DNA of 64,000 bases, taken from contig JALONP010000006.1 of the NCBI GenBank assembly GCA_025454875.1, positions 1-64,000 of the forward strand, read 5' to 3'. The notes under the pieces are model-generated. The model was not told the DNA's origin. It searched no databases and worked only from the letters and a program-made list of their open reading frames with translations. The position numbers were made by a program, and so were the translations under genes. Of the stretch, positions 8,823-17,874 are shown piece by piece (position 1 is the stretch's first letter; each line of letters opens with the position of its first letter). This DNA is from Bacteroidia bacterium. GTDB taxonomy: Bacteria > Bacteroidota > Bacteroidia > UKL13-3.

Positions 8823-9137
8823 TTAAGCTGTTTGTTTAGCAGCTTTTTTCTTCACAGCTTCACTTTTCTTTACTTTGTCTACAAACGTTTTAGCAGGTTT
8901 AAAGCTAGGAATATAGTGCTCATCAATAACCATTGCTGTGTTTTTAGAAATATTGCGGGCAATCTTCTTTGCTCTCTTTTTAATAACGAAACTACCGAAT
9001 CCACGGAAGTACACATTTTTACCATCTACCATCGCGTTTCTTACCACTTTGAAGAAAGACTCAACTGACTCTTGTACGTGTGCTTTTTCTACTCCTGTTT
9101 TTGCTGAGATTTCTGCAATAATTTCTGCTTTTGTCAT
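8823..9137 (-). CDS. HU/IHF-family DNA-binding protein
   Basis: A 104-residue HU-like protein. The N-terminal helices (MTKAEIIAEISAKTGVEKAHVQESVESFF) and the dimer core GKNVYFRGFGSFVIKKRAKK are clear, followed by the DNA-gripping arm region with ARNISKNT and the PSFKPAKTFVDKVK end. A short lysine/alanine-rich tail extends past the usual 90 residues. It is a nucleoid protein that bends DNA. It is the first gene of a minus-strand block HU-TPR-29aa-(rng), about 80 bases downstream of a -7 box. Confidence 0.93.
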   Translation of the reverse strand: MTKAEIIAEISAKTGVEKAHVQESVESFFKVVRNAMVDGKNVYFRGFGSFVIKKRAKKIARNISKNTAMVIDEHYIPSFKPAKTFVDKVKKSEAVKKKAAKQTA

Positions 9138-9217
9138 TTTAGTCGAATATTAAATTGTTATAAGTTTATTAATGTCAATAAATTATTAATCGATTGAACC
9201 TTTTTTAATTGGGGTGG

Positions 9218-9225
9218 CAAATGTA
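9218..9225 (-). promoter_or_regulatory. -7 box TACATTTG for the HU operon
   Basis: Minus-strand TACATTTG is an exact TAnnTTTG match. A TTG lies 22 bases further upstream, slightly longer than the usual 19-20 spacing. It would give an 80-base leader before the HU ATG. Confidence 0.45.
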
Positions 9226-9291
9226 TGGATTTCAAAACAAAATACACCAACCTGCTGTAAATTTTTCTTTTAGCCTTAATTTGGTAGCCGA

Positions 9292-10335
9292 ATGAAGCCA
9301 TTTTTAAAGTTGATTCCGTGGTACCAAGCGTACAAGCGAGACTTGCCTTGGAGGCAAACCAATGACCCCTATTTGATATGGCTTTCAGAGGTCATTTTAC
9401 AACAAACCAGGGTAGAACAGGGATTGCCATATTATTTGAAATTTTCCAACCGCTACCCTACTGTTAAACAGCTTGCTAAAGCGAATGACGATGAGGTGAT
9501 GAAGTTATGGCAAGGATTGGGATATTATAACCGAGCCAAAAATATGCTTGGAACAGCCAGGGCAGTTGTTGCATTGCACAAAGGGATTTTCCCGAATACT
9601 TACGAACAATTGCTGACATTAAAGGGCATTGGCCCATATACAGCCGCTGCTATTGCCTCTTTCGCTTTTAATGAAGCGCAAGCGGTTGTGGATGGCAATG
9701 TTAACAGAGTGCTCGCACGGTATTTCGGAATTGAAGAGCCCATTAACAGCCATGCTGGCAAAACCCTATTTGCGCAATTGGCCAATGACGTACTGAACAA
9801 AAAAGACCCTGCCTCACACAACCAAGCGATGATGGAACTTGGCGCTATGGTGTGCAAACCCACAAATCCTATTTGCCATGATTGCGTACTCCAACAAACA
9901 TGTGTTGCTTTTACAAGTGGAACAGTGAATCAATATCCTGTTAAACTGAAAAAGCAACCTCCTAAAGTAAGGCATTTGCATTATTTGGTCGTAAATCATG
10001 CAAGGCACACTTATGTTAAACAACGCAAAAACGAGCGCATATGGCATAATCTATATGAGCCTCCTTGCATCGAAACAAGCGCTGAAGCGGATGTTTGGTC
10101 AGACCCAAATGCAAAACAAATTGCAACAAACCACAGCCAAGTTACTGCTGCATTTTCATGCAAACATCAATTGACACACCAAACTATTTATGCTACATTT
10201 TGGGTAATTAAAGTCAAACGCGGCTACGAGTTTCCTTTAGCAGGTTACGAAAAAATTGCGATAACGGAGTTACACACATTGGCTGTGCACCGTTTATTTG
10301 ATAAGTTTTTGCAAATGTATACCTTGCATTGGTAA
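9292..10335 (+). CDS. mutY: A/G-specific adenine glycosylase
   Basis: A 347-residue base-excision repair enzyme that removes adenine opposite 8-oxoguanine. The catalytic glutamate is in EVILQQTRVEQG (about residue 34), the helix-hairpin-helix is LKGIGPYTAAAIASFAF, and the catalytic aspartate follows in VVDGNVNRV (about 133). The four [4Fe-4S] cysteines are in CKPTNPICHDCVLQQTC with the C-x6-C-x2-C-x5-C spacing. The C-terminal NUDIX-like domain that recognises 8-oxoG is present. It is divergent from HU and heads mutY-ssb-gldE-gldD. Confidence 0.95.
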   Translation: MKPFLKLIPWYQAYKRDLPWRQTNDPYLIWLSEVILQQTRVEQGLPYYLKFSNRYPTVKQLAKANDDEVMKLWQGLGYYNRAKNMLGTARAVVALHKGIFPNTYEQLLTLKGIGPYTAAAIASFAFNEAQAVVDGNVNRVLARYFGIEEPINSHAGKTLFAQLANDVLNKKDPASHNQAMMELGAMVCKPTNPICHDCVLQQTCVAFTSGTVNQYPVKLKKQPPKVRHLHYLVVNHARHTYVKQRKNERIWHNLYEPPCIETSAEADVWSDPNAKQIATNHSQVTAAFSCKHQLTHQTIYATFWVIKVKRGYEFPLAGYEKIAITELHTLAVHRLFDKFLQMYTLHW

Positions 10336-10350
10336 CCAAAAAATAAACCC

Positions 10351-10767
10351 ATGTCGGTTAATAAGGTAATTTTATTGGGCCATTTAGGTAAAGATCCGTT
10401 GGTAAGGTATATTGATGCTGACCGAGTAGTGGCAACGGTAACCCTCGCCACAAACGAGACATTTACAGGCAAAAATGGAGAGCGAATTGTGGAAACTGAG
10501 TGGCACAATTTAGAAATGTGGGATAGTCTTGCTAAAATTGCAGAGAAGTATTTGAAAAAAGGCATGCAGTTGTATGTTGAAGGAAAAATAAAATCAGAGG
10601 CTTGGAGGGATAAAAATGGAACAGAGCATCAAGGTAAAAAAATACGTGTGACGAGTTTGACCATGTTAGGTTCTAAATCTCCATCTGACCAACCAGCAGA
10701 AACTCATTCTCCACTGCCACCTTTATCAAATAATTCATCAGAAGTTGAAGATGACCTTCCCTTTTGA
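10351..10767 (+). CDS. ssb: Single-stranded DNA-binding protein
   Basis: A 138-residue SSB with an N-terminal OB fold (VNKVILLGHLGKDPLVRY, VETEWHNLEMW, LYVEGKIKSEAW) and a short disordered linker ending in the acidic tip EDDLPF, which recruits repair and replication partners. It lies 15 bases after mutY, and its stop overlaps the gldE start, so mutY-ssb-gldE-gldD is one transcription unit. Confidence 0.95.
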   Translation: MSVNKVILLGHLGKDPLVRYIDADRVVATVTLATNETFTGKNGERIVETEWHNLEMWDSLAKIAEKYLKKGMQLYVEGKIKSEAWRDKNGTEHQGKKIRVTSLTMLGSKSPSDQPAETHSPLPPLSNNSSEVEDDLPF

Positions 10768-12137
10768 TTATTGTTGAACCTAATTCAATTATTTTGGAAA
10801 GTTATACGGAACCTCCGTCAGTTGTTTTTACCCAGTTATTGAGCATTACCCATGCGCTAACCCCACCAGATGCTTTGCTTGCTGCAGCTTGCGGCATCGT
10901 GGTACTCACCCTTATTTTGTGTTCTGCAATTATATCTAGTTCCGAAAACGCTTTTTTTTCACTTTCCAAACAACAAGCAGAATGGTTGAGTGAAGAAAAC
11001 TCAAGAGCGAGCAGCTATATTGCCTATTTGGTGCAGCATCCAAAAAAGCTATTGGCAACCATTTTGATTACAAACACCTTTGTAAATATTGCCATTGTAA
11101 TGGTCTCGTCATTGCTTATTGGTTTGGTGTTTGACTTTGGAACCAACGCAGTTTTGAGCTTTTTAATTGAAGTTATCCTAGTAACTTTTATGATTGTATT
11201 GTTTGGGGAAGTTATCCCTAAAATTTACGCTTCACAAAACAATGAAAAACTGGTTAGGTTACTTGCAATACCGATGTATATTTTAAGTAAGGTATTTGCG
11301 CCCTTTGTATACATTTTAGAGAAATCGACATCGATTATTGACAAGCGGGTAACTAAAAAAGGGCATGTACTTTCAGTTGACGAACTTACGCATGCCATCG
11401 ATATTACCGCTGAAAAAGATACCCCGAAACAAGAAAAAACGATTCTAAAATCGATTGTGAATTTTGGCAATATTCATGTAAAACAAATTATGCGTTTACG
11501 CCCCGACATTAGCGCTTTGGACATCGGCATGAACTCAACCGAAGTGATTGATAAAATTAATGATTGGGGTTATTCGCGAGTACCAGTATACCAAAACAAC
11601 CTCGATCAGATTACAGGCATTTTATACATTAAAGATTTGCTTCCATACCTGTACAATACGGAACCGTTTGAGTGGCAACAGTTGGTGCGTAAACCTTATT
11701 TTGTTCCAGAGAGTAAAAAAATTGACGACTTGCTGAAAGATTTTCAAAGCAAACGAGTTCACCTTGCCATTGTGGTAGATGAATTTGGTGGAACATCGGG
11801 AATTGTAACGATGGAAGATATTTTGGAAGAGATTTTTGGTGAGATACATGATGAGTTTGATGAGGATGAATTGTTTTACACACGTATTGACGATAAGACG
11901 TACGTTTTTGAAGCTAAAATGCTGATTAATGATATGTGTAAATTAATGGAGGTAAATACAGAAGTGTTTGATGAAGTGCGTAACGAGGCGGATACTATTG
12001 GTGGAATGTTGCTTGAGGTATCTGGAGATTTACCCGACAAAGGGGAACAAATAACCATTGGCGAATTTAGATTTACAATCGAATCAGTAGATCAACGAAA
12101 AATAAAACGGGTTAAGGTCGAGATTATCCAAGCATGA
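10764..12137 (+). CDS. gldE: Gliding motility-associated CNNM/CorC-like protein GldE
   Basis: A 457-residue membrane protein with an N-terminal DUF21/CNNM transmembrane domain (helices near residues 40-60, 95-120 and 125-155), a CBS pair (IMRLRPDISAL...; DFQSKRVHLAIVVDEFGGTSGIVTMEDILEEIFG) and a C-terminal CorC/HlyC domain. This architecture and its place next to gldD identify GldE, a partner of GldD in gliding and type IX secretion. The start is TTG, overlapping the ssb TGA; no ATG is available near the N-terminus. The end overlaps gldD by ATGA. Confidence 0.9.
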   Translation: MIIVEPNSIILESYTEPPSVVFTQLLSITHALTPPDALLAAACGIVVLTLILCSAIISSSENAFFSLSKQQAEWLSEENSRASSYIAYLVQHPKKLLATILITNTFVNIAIVMVSSLLIGLVFDFGTNAVLSFLIEVILVTFMIVLFGEVIPKIYASQNNEKLVRLLAIPMYILSKVFAPFVYILEKSTSIIDKRVTKKGHVLSVDELTHAIDITAEKDTPKQEKTILKSIVNFGNIHVKQIMRLRPDISALDIGMNSTEVIDKINDWGYSRVPVYQNNLDQITGILYIKDLLPYLYNTEPFEWQQLVRKPYFVPESKKIDDLLKDFQSKRVHLAIVVDEFGGTSGIVTMEDILEEIFGEIHDEFDEDELFYTRIDDKTYVFEAKMLINDMCKLMEVNTEVFDEVRNEADTIGGMLLEVSGDLPDKGEQITIGEFRFTIESVDQRKIKRVKVEIIQA

Positions 12138-12709
12138 AAAACAATACCTTCATTGTATATTTACTAGTGATGCTTGGCATGATGGGTGCTTGTAAACCTG
12201 ATTATGTGCCTAAGCCAAGAGGGTTTCAGCGAATTGAGTTACCTACTCACAACTACCAACCGTTTAACTCAGCATGTGGATTTGAATGCGAGATTCCTAC
12301 CTATGCTAATGCCATTGCTGACAACCATCCAACAGCAGAAAAATGTTGGTTTAACATTCAATTTACCGACTTAAATGCCACACTCCATTTAAGTTATAAA
12401 CCTTTTAAAACACCAGTTGAACTTGTTGACTTAACTGAAGACGCAAGGACCTTGGTGTACAAACACACAATTAAAGCAGACGAGATTTACGAAACACAAA
12501 TTAGCAATGCACATTTGACGGGCATGTTATACGAGTTAAGCGGAAATACAGCAACCAACTTTCAGTTTTATGTAACAGATAATAAAAAGCATTATATCCG
12601 GGGTTCGCTGTATTTTAATGCCAAAACAAACTTAGATTCTATTGCACCTGTTTTGGCTTTTTTAAAAACTGATATCATACACAGTATTGAAACCATCAGG
12701 TGGCGGTAA
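12134..12709 (+). CDS. gldD: Gliding motility lipoprotein GldD
   Basis: A 191-residue lipoprotein with signal peptide and lipobox LGMMGAC, cysteine near residue 20, followed by KPDYVPKPRGFQRIELP, a GldD hallmark. A Cys-x3-Cys pair (ACGFEC) follows in the mature part. GldD is required for gliding in flavobacteria and is linked to type IX secretion; organisms that keep the genes may use them only for secretion. ATGA overlap with gldE shows coupling. Confidence 0.92.
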   Translation: MKNNTFIVYLLVMLGMMGACKPDYVPKPRGFQRIELPTHNYQPFNSACGFECEIPTYANAIADNHPTAEKCWFNIQFTDLNATLHLSYKPFKTPVELVDLTEDARTLVYKHTIKADEIYETQISNAHLTGMLYELSGNTATNFQFYVTDNKKHYIRGSLYFNAKTNLDSIAPVLAFLKTDIIHSIETIRWR

Positions 12710-12770
12710 AAAAAATCCAACTGGCCGAATTCCTAAACTATTTCGCCAATTGAATCGTTACTTTTAATGC

Positions 12771-15155
12771 ATGTTTACCAACATCCGAATCTCACTTAGC
12801 TTTGTACCTATTTTACTTTGTATTGCAGTTAGCAATGCGCAACAAACTCGGTTACTTAAAGGTGATGTTAGAGACAAACAAACCAAAGAACCTCTAGCCG
12901 GTGCCACCGTTGCATTGGTTGGCAAAAGCGTGGGCACAGCAACGTTAGCTGATGGATCATTTACCCTTCAAGTACCAACAGGTAAAGTGGTACTTTTTGC
13001 AAGCTATTTAGGCTACCAAACAGACACCTTGATCATTGATGCCAACACCAACGCACCCATTCAATTTAGATTAAAACCCCAAGTTGTAGAAACTCAAACT
13101 GTGGTGATTACAGGAAAACTAAGTGATCAAAATGTAAACAGTACCGAAATGAGCAAGGTGGAGCTGAGTGGCGAAAGTGTTAAGAATTTACCCGTCATTT
13201 TTGGCGAACCAGATGTACTCAAAGCAATTACGTTACTACCTGGCATTAAAAGTGGTGGTGAAGGTGGAACGGGTTTTTATGTTCGAGGTGGAGGACCCGA
13301 TCAAAATTTGGTATTAATGGATGATGCCGTTATTTACAACCCATCTCACCTACTTGGATTTTTGTCGGTATTTAATACCGATGCAGTTCGCAATGTTGAA
13401 ATGATTAAAGGAGGGATGCCTGCAAATTATGGAGGCAGGCTTTCATCGGTGTTAAACGTAAATTTAAGAGAAGGTGATGACAAACGGTACACGGCATCTG
13501 GAGGAGTGGGTTTAATTGCATCGCGGCTCACCCTAGAAGGGCCCATTAAACGGGAGCAGAGCGGGTTTATGCTTTCGGCTAGAAGAACTTATATTGATGC
13601 GCTCGTGAGGCCATTTTTACCGACAGAACAACGATCGAATGGGTATTATTTTTACGACTTTAACGCGAAAGCACATTGGTATCTTAACCAACGAAACAAA
13701 CTTTACCTTTCTGCTTACCATGGTCGTGATGTATTTAATTTTAGAAGTCCAGTGAACAGTCTTGTGCGCTTTGAAACCAATTGGGGAAACAGTGCAGTAA
13801 CGTTAAGGTGGTATCATGGTTTTGGTAAAAAGTTATACGTAAATACCGCACTCATTTACAACCGTTACGATTTGGGTAATCGGTTTGAATTTGGAGAAAA
13901 TGGATTTAACCTTACCTCTGGGCTACAAGATTGGACACTGAAACAAGATTATAACTGGTTGCCGCATGCTAAACACAAGGTAAAGTTTGGATGGCAGTAC
14001 ATTTACCATAGGTTTACTCCAGGCATTGCAACAGGACAAGTTGGTACGATAACGGTTAATGAAAAACTCAATAACCAATTTGCGCACGAAGGTGCAGTCT
14101 ATATTTTAGATGAGTGGAGAATTGGAAGCAGGTGGATTGTAAATGGAGGATTGCGCGGAGTGTTTTTTACCCAGGTGGGACCATATACGTTTAGGCAATT
14201 TGACGACCAACAGCTTGAAATAGGTACTGGAAAAACATACCAAAAAGGAGAACCTATTGTAACATATCCGGGATTGGAACCTCGATTTGCCGCTACGTAT
14301 TTGCTGAATGCAAGTACTTCGATTAAAACATCTTTTACCCGTACATACCAATTTTTGCATTTGGCAACCACTAGTGGAGCGCAATTTCCTGCAGATTTAT
14401 GGGTGCCTAGTTCGCAGCGTGTAAAACCACAACTTGCTTATCAGTATGTGCTGGGATTATATAAAAACTTTAACGACAATGCATACGAGACTTCGGTAGA
14501 AGCGTATTACAAAACCATGCTGAATCAAATTGAATTTAGGCCGGGAGCACAACTGTTTTTTAACCAAAATTTAGAGAACGAAATGATTTTCGGAAACGGT
14601 CTATCATACGGAATTGAGTGGTTTGCTAAAAAGAAAGTTGGCAAATTAACTGGATGGGTTGGGTATACATGGAGTAGAACAACAAGGCAATTTGATGAAC
14701 TCAATCAAGGCAAGCCCTTTTTTTTCAGATATGACAGAACGCATGATATCAGCATTGTGGCAACCTATCAACTGAGTAAAAAATGGAGTAGCACTGTTGT
14801 TTTTGTTTATGGAACTGGAAATGCAGCTACACTACCAACAGCTCGGTATACATATGAGCCTGGCTTCTCACCTCGTTCAAATCAACCTAGTTTGACTTTC
14901 ATAGACGTGTACGACCAAATCAATGCCTATCGATTACCAGCTTACCACAGGCTCGACATATCTGCTACGTGGTTGCGAAAACAAACCAAACGTTATGAAT
15001 CGTCTTGGAATTTCTCCATTTACAATGTATACAATCGTGCCAACCCTTACTTTATTTATTTTGTCCCAAACCTAGAACAGCAGCGTGTGCAAGCGTTTAT
15101 GGTGTACTTATTTCCTATTTTGCCATCAGTGGCATGGAACTTTAAATTTTATTGA
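12771..15155 (+). CDS. TonB-dependent outer membrane receptor
   Basis: A 794-residue outer membrane transporter. A signal peptide (to about residue 23, ending SNAQ) precedes a carboxypeptidase-like regulatory domain (LLKGDVRDKQTKEPLAGATV, residues about 28-110), the plug (PDVLKAITLLPGIKSG... GFYVRGGGPDQNLVLMDDAVIYNP), and a beta-barrel rich in aromatic strands that ends ...VAWNFKFY. It pairs with the DUF4249 lipoprotein three bases downstream, a recurrent Bacteroidota pairing resembling SusC/SusD in outline. The substrate cannot be told from sequence. A near-consensus -7 box (TACTTTTA) lies just before the ATG. Confidence 0.9.
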   Translation: MFTNIRISLSFVPILLCIAVSNAQQTRLLKGDVRDKQTKEPLAGATVALVGKSVGTATLADGSFTLQVPTGKVVLFASYLGYQTDTLIIDANTNAPIQFRLKPQVVETQTVVITGKLSDQNVNSTEMSKVELSGESVKNLPVIFGEPDVLKAITLLPGIKSGGEGGTGFYVRGGGPDQNLVLMDDAVIYNPSHLLGFLSVFNTDAVRNVEMIKGGMPANYGGRLSSVLNVNLREGDDKRYTASGGVGLIASRLTLEGPIKREQSGFMLSARRTYIDALVRPFLPTEQRSNGYYFYDFNAKAHWYLNQRNKLYLSAYHGRDVFNFRSPVNSLVRFETNWGNSAVTLRWYHGFGKKLYVNTALIYNRYDLGNRFEFGENGFNLTSGLQDWTLKQDYNWLPHAKHKVKFGWQYIYHRFTPGIATGQVGTITVNEKLNNQFAHEGAVYILDEWRIGSRWIVNGGLRGVFFTQVGPYTFRQFDDQQLEIGTGKTYQKGEPIVTYPGLEPRFAATYLLNASTSIKTSFTRTYQFLHLATTSGAQFPADLWVPSSQRVKPQLAYQYVLGLYKNFNDNAYETSVEAYYKTMLNQIEFRPGAQLFFNQNLENEMIFGNGLSYGIEWFAKKKVGKLTGWVGYTWSRTTRQFDELNQGKPFFFRYDRTHDISIVATYQLSKKWSSTVVFVYGTGNAATLPTARYTYEPGFSPRSNQPSLTFIDVYDQINAYRLPAYHRLDISATWLRKQTKRYESSWNFSIYNVYNRANPYFIYFVPNLEQQRVQAFMVYLFPILPSVAWNFKFY

Positions 15156-15158
15156 TTA

Positions 15159-16031
15159 ATGAGATCTTTTTATTTGATATTGCTTATTGTTTCCATCTTC
15201 GTAACTCAAGGTTGCGAGAAGGAGATCACTGTTGACTTACCTCCGGGGCGTAAATCGTTGGTGGTTGAAGCAAGTATCAATCCGTTATTTACCAACTTAA
15301 ACTATGTTTACATTACCCGCACACTCGATTATTTTAATCCTGATTTGAGTTCAAATGGTGTGAAAGATGCATTGGTTTACATTACACCGGGTACCATCGT
15401 TGGATTCGATACCTTATATGACCAAGCTAACCGTATTCAACTGTTCGATATTCAAACAATACCGGGGGTTGATTCGCTGTTAGGGGGCTTAAGCGGCATT
15501 TACTTTAATCCCGCACTACAGCCTGAAGTTGGAGTGCCTTACTTACTCGAAATTACTGCAGAAGGACAGGAGATAACTGGCACAACATTTATACCCAAAC
15601 CCGTTGCGTTTGACACTCTTTATTACCGAGTAGAATTTGACGAAGCAGATAAAGACACAGATGTATTTGTAACATTTGAATTTACAGATCCACCAGAACA
15701 AAACAATTACCGATTGCTTGGTTATGTTGGACAAGATGCATTGATTTTAGGTTGGGGGGCTGCAAATTTTTCACGTGAGTTTGATGACCAATTGATTGGA
15801 AACGGACGCAGACCTTACTCTTTTTTCAGTCCGTTTGATTACGGAGATACCTTGCATTTGTTCTTAAACAATATTGGGCGAAAAGAATATTTATTTTGGG
15901 AATCGTATGATGAAGCTGCGGGTAACGGAGGCCCATTTGCCACACCCATTGAAGTACGTTCGAATATTACAGGAGCTATAGGCTCATTTACCGGATATGG
16001 AACAAGCTACTTTAGTATAATACTAAGGTGA
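15159..16031 (+). CDS. DUF4249 lipoprotein, partner of the TonB receptor
   Basis: A 290-residue predicted surface lipoprotein with lipobox VTQGC (cysteine at residue 19) and the typical start CEKEITVDLPPGRKSLVVEASINP of DUF4249 proteins. Family members sit next to TonB-dependent receptors as here, probably as a substrate-binding lid or accessory subunit. The stop abuts the stop of the opposite-strand helicase with no base between. Confidence 0.85.
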   Translation: MRSFYLILLIVSIFVTQGCEKEITVDLPPGRKSLVVEASINPLFTNLNYVYITRTLDYFNPDLSSNGVKDALVYITPGTIVGFDTLYDQANRIQLFDIQTIPGVDSLLGGLSGIYFNPALQPEVGVPYLLEITAEGQEITGTTFIPKPVAFDTLYYRVEFDEADKDTDVFVTFEFTDPPEQNNYRLLGYVGQDALILGWGAANFSREFDDQLIGNGRRPYSFFSPFDYGDTLHLFLNNIGRKEYLFWESYDEAAGNGGPFATPIEVRSNITGAIGSFTGYGTSYFSIILR

Positions 16032-17369
16032 TTAACGTTTTTTGGAACGGTTGCGCAATACATTTCGATTTACTGAACGCTTTTTGCCTCCCGTTTTTTT
16101 ATACGATCCACCAAGGTTCACCTTTTTATTCTTATCCTTTTTTTCGTGGAATGAAGCACCTCGCTCAATCCTTTTTACACCTTTTAAATAATTTTTCCCT
16201 TTGGAAACAGGCTTTTCATCCTCACTCATTTCAGAAGAGTATTCAACTTCATCAGGCCAAGGAAGCAATGCAATTTCCTTTTTCATTACTGCCTCAACAG
16301 CGGTGATGTATTCTTCTTCTTGTTCGTTAATAAACGTAATTGCTGTTCCATCTTTACCTACCCTTCCTGTTCGTCCAATACGGTGTAAATAATCATTTGG
16401 TGATTGCGGTGTATCAAAGTTTACCACATGGGTAATATCGGTAATATCTAGTCCCCGAGCCGCCACATCAGTCGCAATCAGTACTTTTGTTTTATTGTTT
16501 TCAAACTGCCGCAATGCTTCGATACGCATGTTCTGAGATTTACGTGAATGCAATACTCCAAACATCTTCGGAAACTGCTCGTTCATGCGTTCATACAATT
16601 TATCTGCAATTTTAATTTTAGAAACAAATACCAACACTTTAAGCATGCTCTCATCCGACTTTAATAAATGCTGGAGCATGTTTACCTTGGTACCAAAATT
16701 GGGAAGTTGGTAGCCCAATTGAATGATTTTTTCTAGTGGTGTTCCGTGAGCAGCTACTTCTATGCGAACTGGATTGTTAAAAAACGATTGGATAAGTTTG
16801 TTTACTTCTTCTGTTAAAGTAGCTGAAAAGAGGATGTTCTGGCGCTTAGCTGGTAAATATTCCAGAATGGTTGTGAGTTGCTTGCGAAACTCTTGTTCGA
16901 GCATTTCATCTACCTCATCAATCACAAGCCTTTGCACGCTTTTTAATTTAACAGCACCATTTACTGCCAAATCAACTAGGCGACCAGGAGTAGCCACCAG
17001 CAAGTCTACACCATTAAAAACTGCTTGTTTTTGGGTGTTGATGTTGGCGCCACCATATATTCCAGTTACACGAACAGATTGGTAAGTAATGAGTTTTTGA
17101 ACTTCGTCTACCACTTGCAAAACCAACTCACGAGTTGGCACTAGGATAATTACCCTTGGATGTTTTTGATCGGTGTACGTAAGCTGACGAAGTATGGGAA
17201 GTAAATACGCAAATGTTTTCCCAGTTCCTGTTTGCGCAATACCAACAACATCTCGACCAGACATGATAGCAGGCAAAGCTTGAACCTGAACCGGAGTAGG
17301 TTGGATATACTCTAAGTCGGCTAACGCTTTGAGAAGTGGATTGCTTAAATTGAGCTGATCGAAAGTCAT
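16032..17369 (-). CDS. DEAD-box-family RNA helicase with DEVD motif II
   Basis: A 445-residue two-domain SF2 helicase. Visible motifs are Q (PTPVQVQALPAI), I (AQTGTGKT), Ia (VPTREL), Ib (TPGR), II (DEVD), III (SAT), V (ATDVAARGLD) and VI (HRIGRTGR). Motif II reads DEVD in place of DEAD, a conservative change at the third position that should keep activity. The tail is strongly basic (KKTGGKKRSVNRNVLRNRSKKR), suited to binding structured RNA. It follows the epimerase gene by six bases, so they are probably co-transcribed although functionally unrelated. Confidence 0.9.
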   Translation of the reverse strand: MTFDQLNLSNPLLKALADLEYIQPTPVQVQALPAIMSGRDVVGIAQTGTGKTFAYLLPILRQLTYTDQKHPRVIILVPTRELVLQVVDEVQKLITYQSVRVTGIYGGANINTQKQAVFNGVDLLVATPGRLVDLAVNGAVKLKSVQRLVIDEVDEMLEQEFRKQLTTILEYLPAKRQNILFSATLTEEVNKLIQSFFNNPVRIEVAAHGTPLEKIIQLGYQLPNFGTKVNMLQHLLKSDESMLKVLVFVSKIKIADKLYERMNEQFPKMFGVLHSRKSQNMRIEALRQFENNKTKVLIATDVAARGLDITDITHVVNFDTPQSPNDYLHRIGRTGRVGKDGTAITFINEQEEEYITAVEAVMKKEIALLPWPDEVEYSSEMSEDEKPVSKGKNYLKGVKRIERGASFHEKKDKNKKVNLGGSYKKTGGKKRSVNRNVLRNRSKKR

Positions 17370-17375
17370 TTATAA

Positions 17376-17777
17376 TTATTTAATCTCTTGGCAAAGTTCA
17401 ATTAAAACACCATTGCTTGCTTTTGGGTGAACAAAACAAATGAGTTTGTTATCAGCACCTTTTTTGGGAGCATCATTCAATAAGGTAAAACCTTCTCCTT
17501 TTAAGCGCTCCATTTCAGCCACAATATCTTCAACATCAAAAGCAATGTGGTGAATGCCTTCTCCCTTCTTCTCAATGAATTTGGCGATTGCGCTTGATTC
17601 ACTTGTTGCTTCAAGCAATTCAATTTTGTTCGGACCTATTTGGTAAAAAATGGTATTGACATACTCTGACTCAACAGCCTCTGTTTTGTAAGGGGTTGTG
17701 TTAAAAAGTTTATTAAACACCGTTACGGATGCCTCTGCATTTTTAACAGCAATACCAATATGTTCTATTTTGTTCAT
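17376..17777 (-). CDS. mce: Methylmalonyl-CoA epimerase
   Basis: A 133-residue vicinal oxygen chelate protein that interconverts (R)- and (S)-methylmalonyl-CoA in propionyl-CoA metabolism. Metal ligands are seen in KIEHIGIAV (His5), in GEGIHHIAFDV and in GVLIELCQ (Glu). Length is normal for the family. It precedes the helicase closely on the minus strand. The mutase itself is not in the window. Confidence 0.9.
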   Translation of the reverse strand: MNKIEHIGIAVKNAEASVTVFNKLFNTTPYKTEAVESEYVNTIFYQIGPNKIELLEATSESSAIAKFIEKKGEGIHHIAFDVEDIVAEMERLKGEGFTLLNDAPKKGADNKLICFVHPKASNGVLIELCQEIK

Positions 17778-17874
17778 TGCTTTGTATGTTATGTAGTTTT
17801 GTGGTACTGCGGCTATGTAGCATCTTGATTAAGTCTTTTTTACTCAAAACCATAACTACCTTAAACCACAACCC

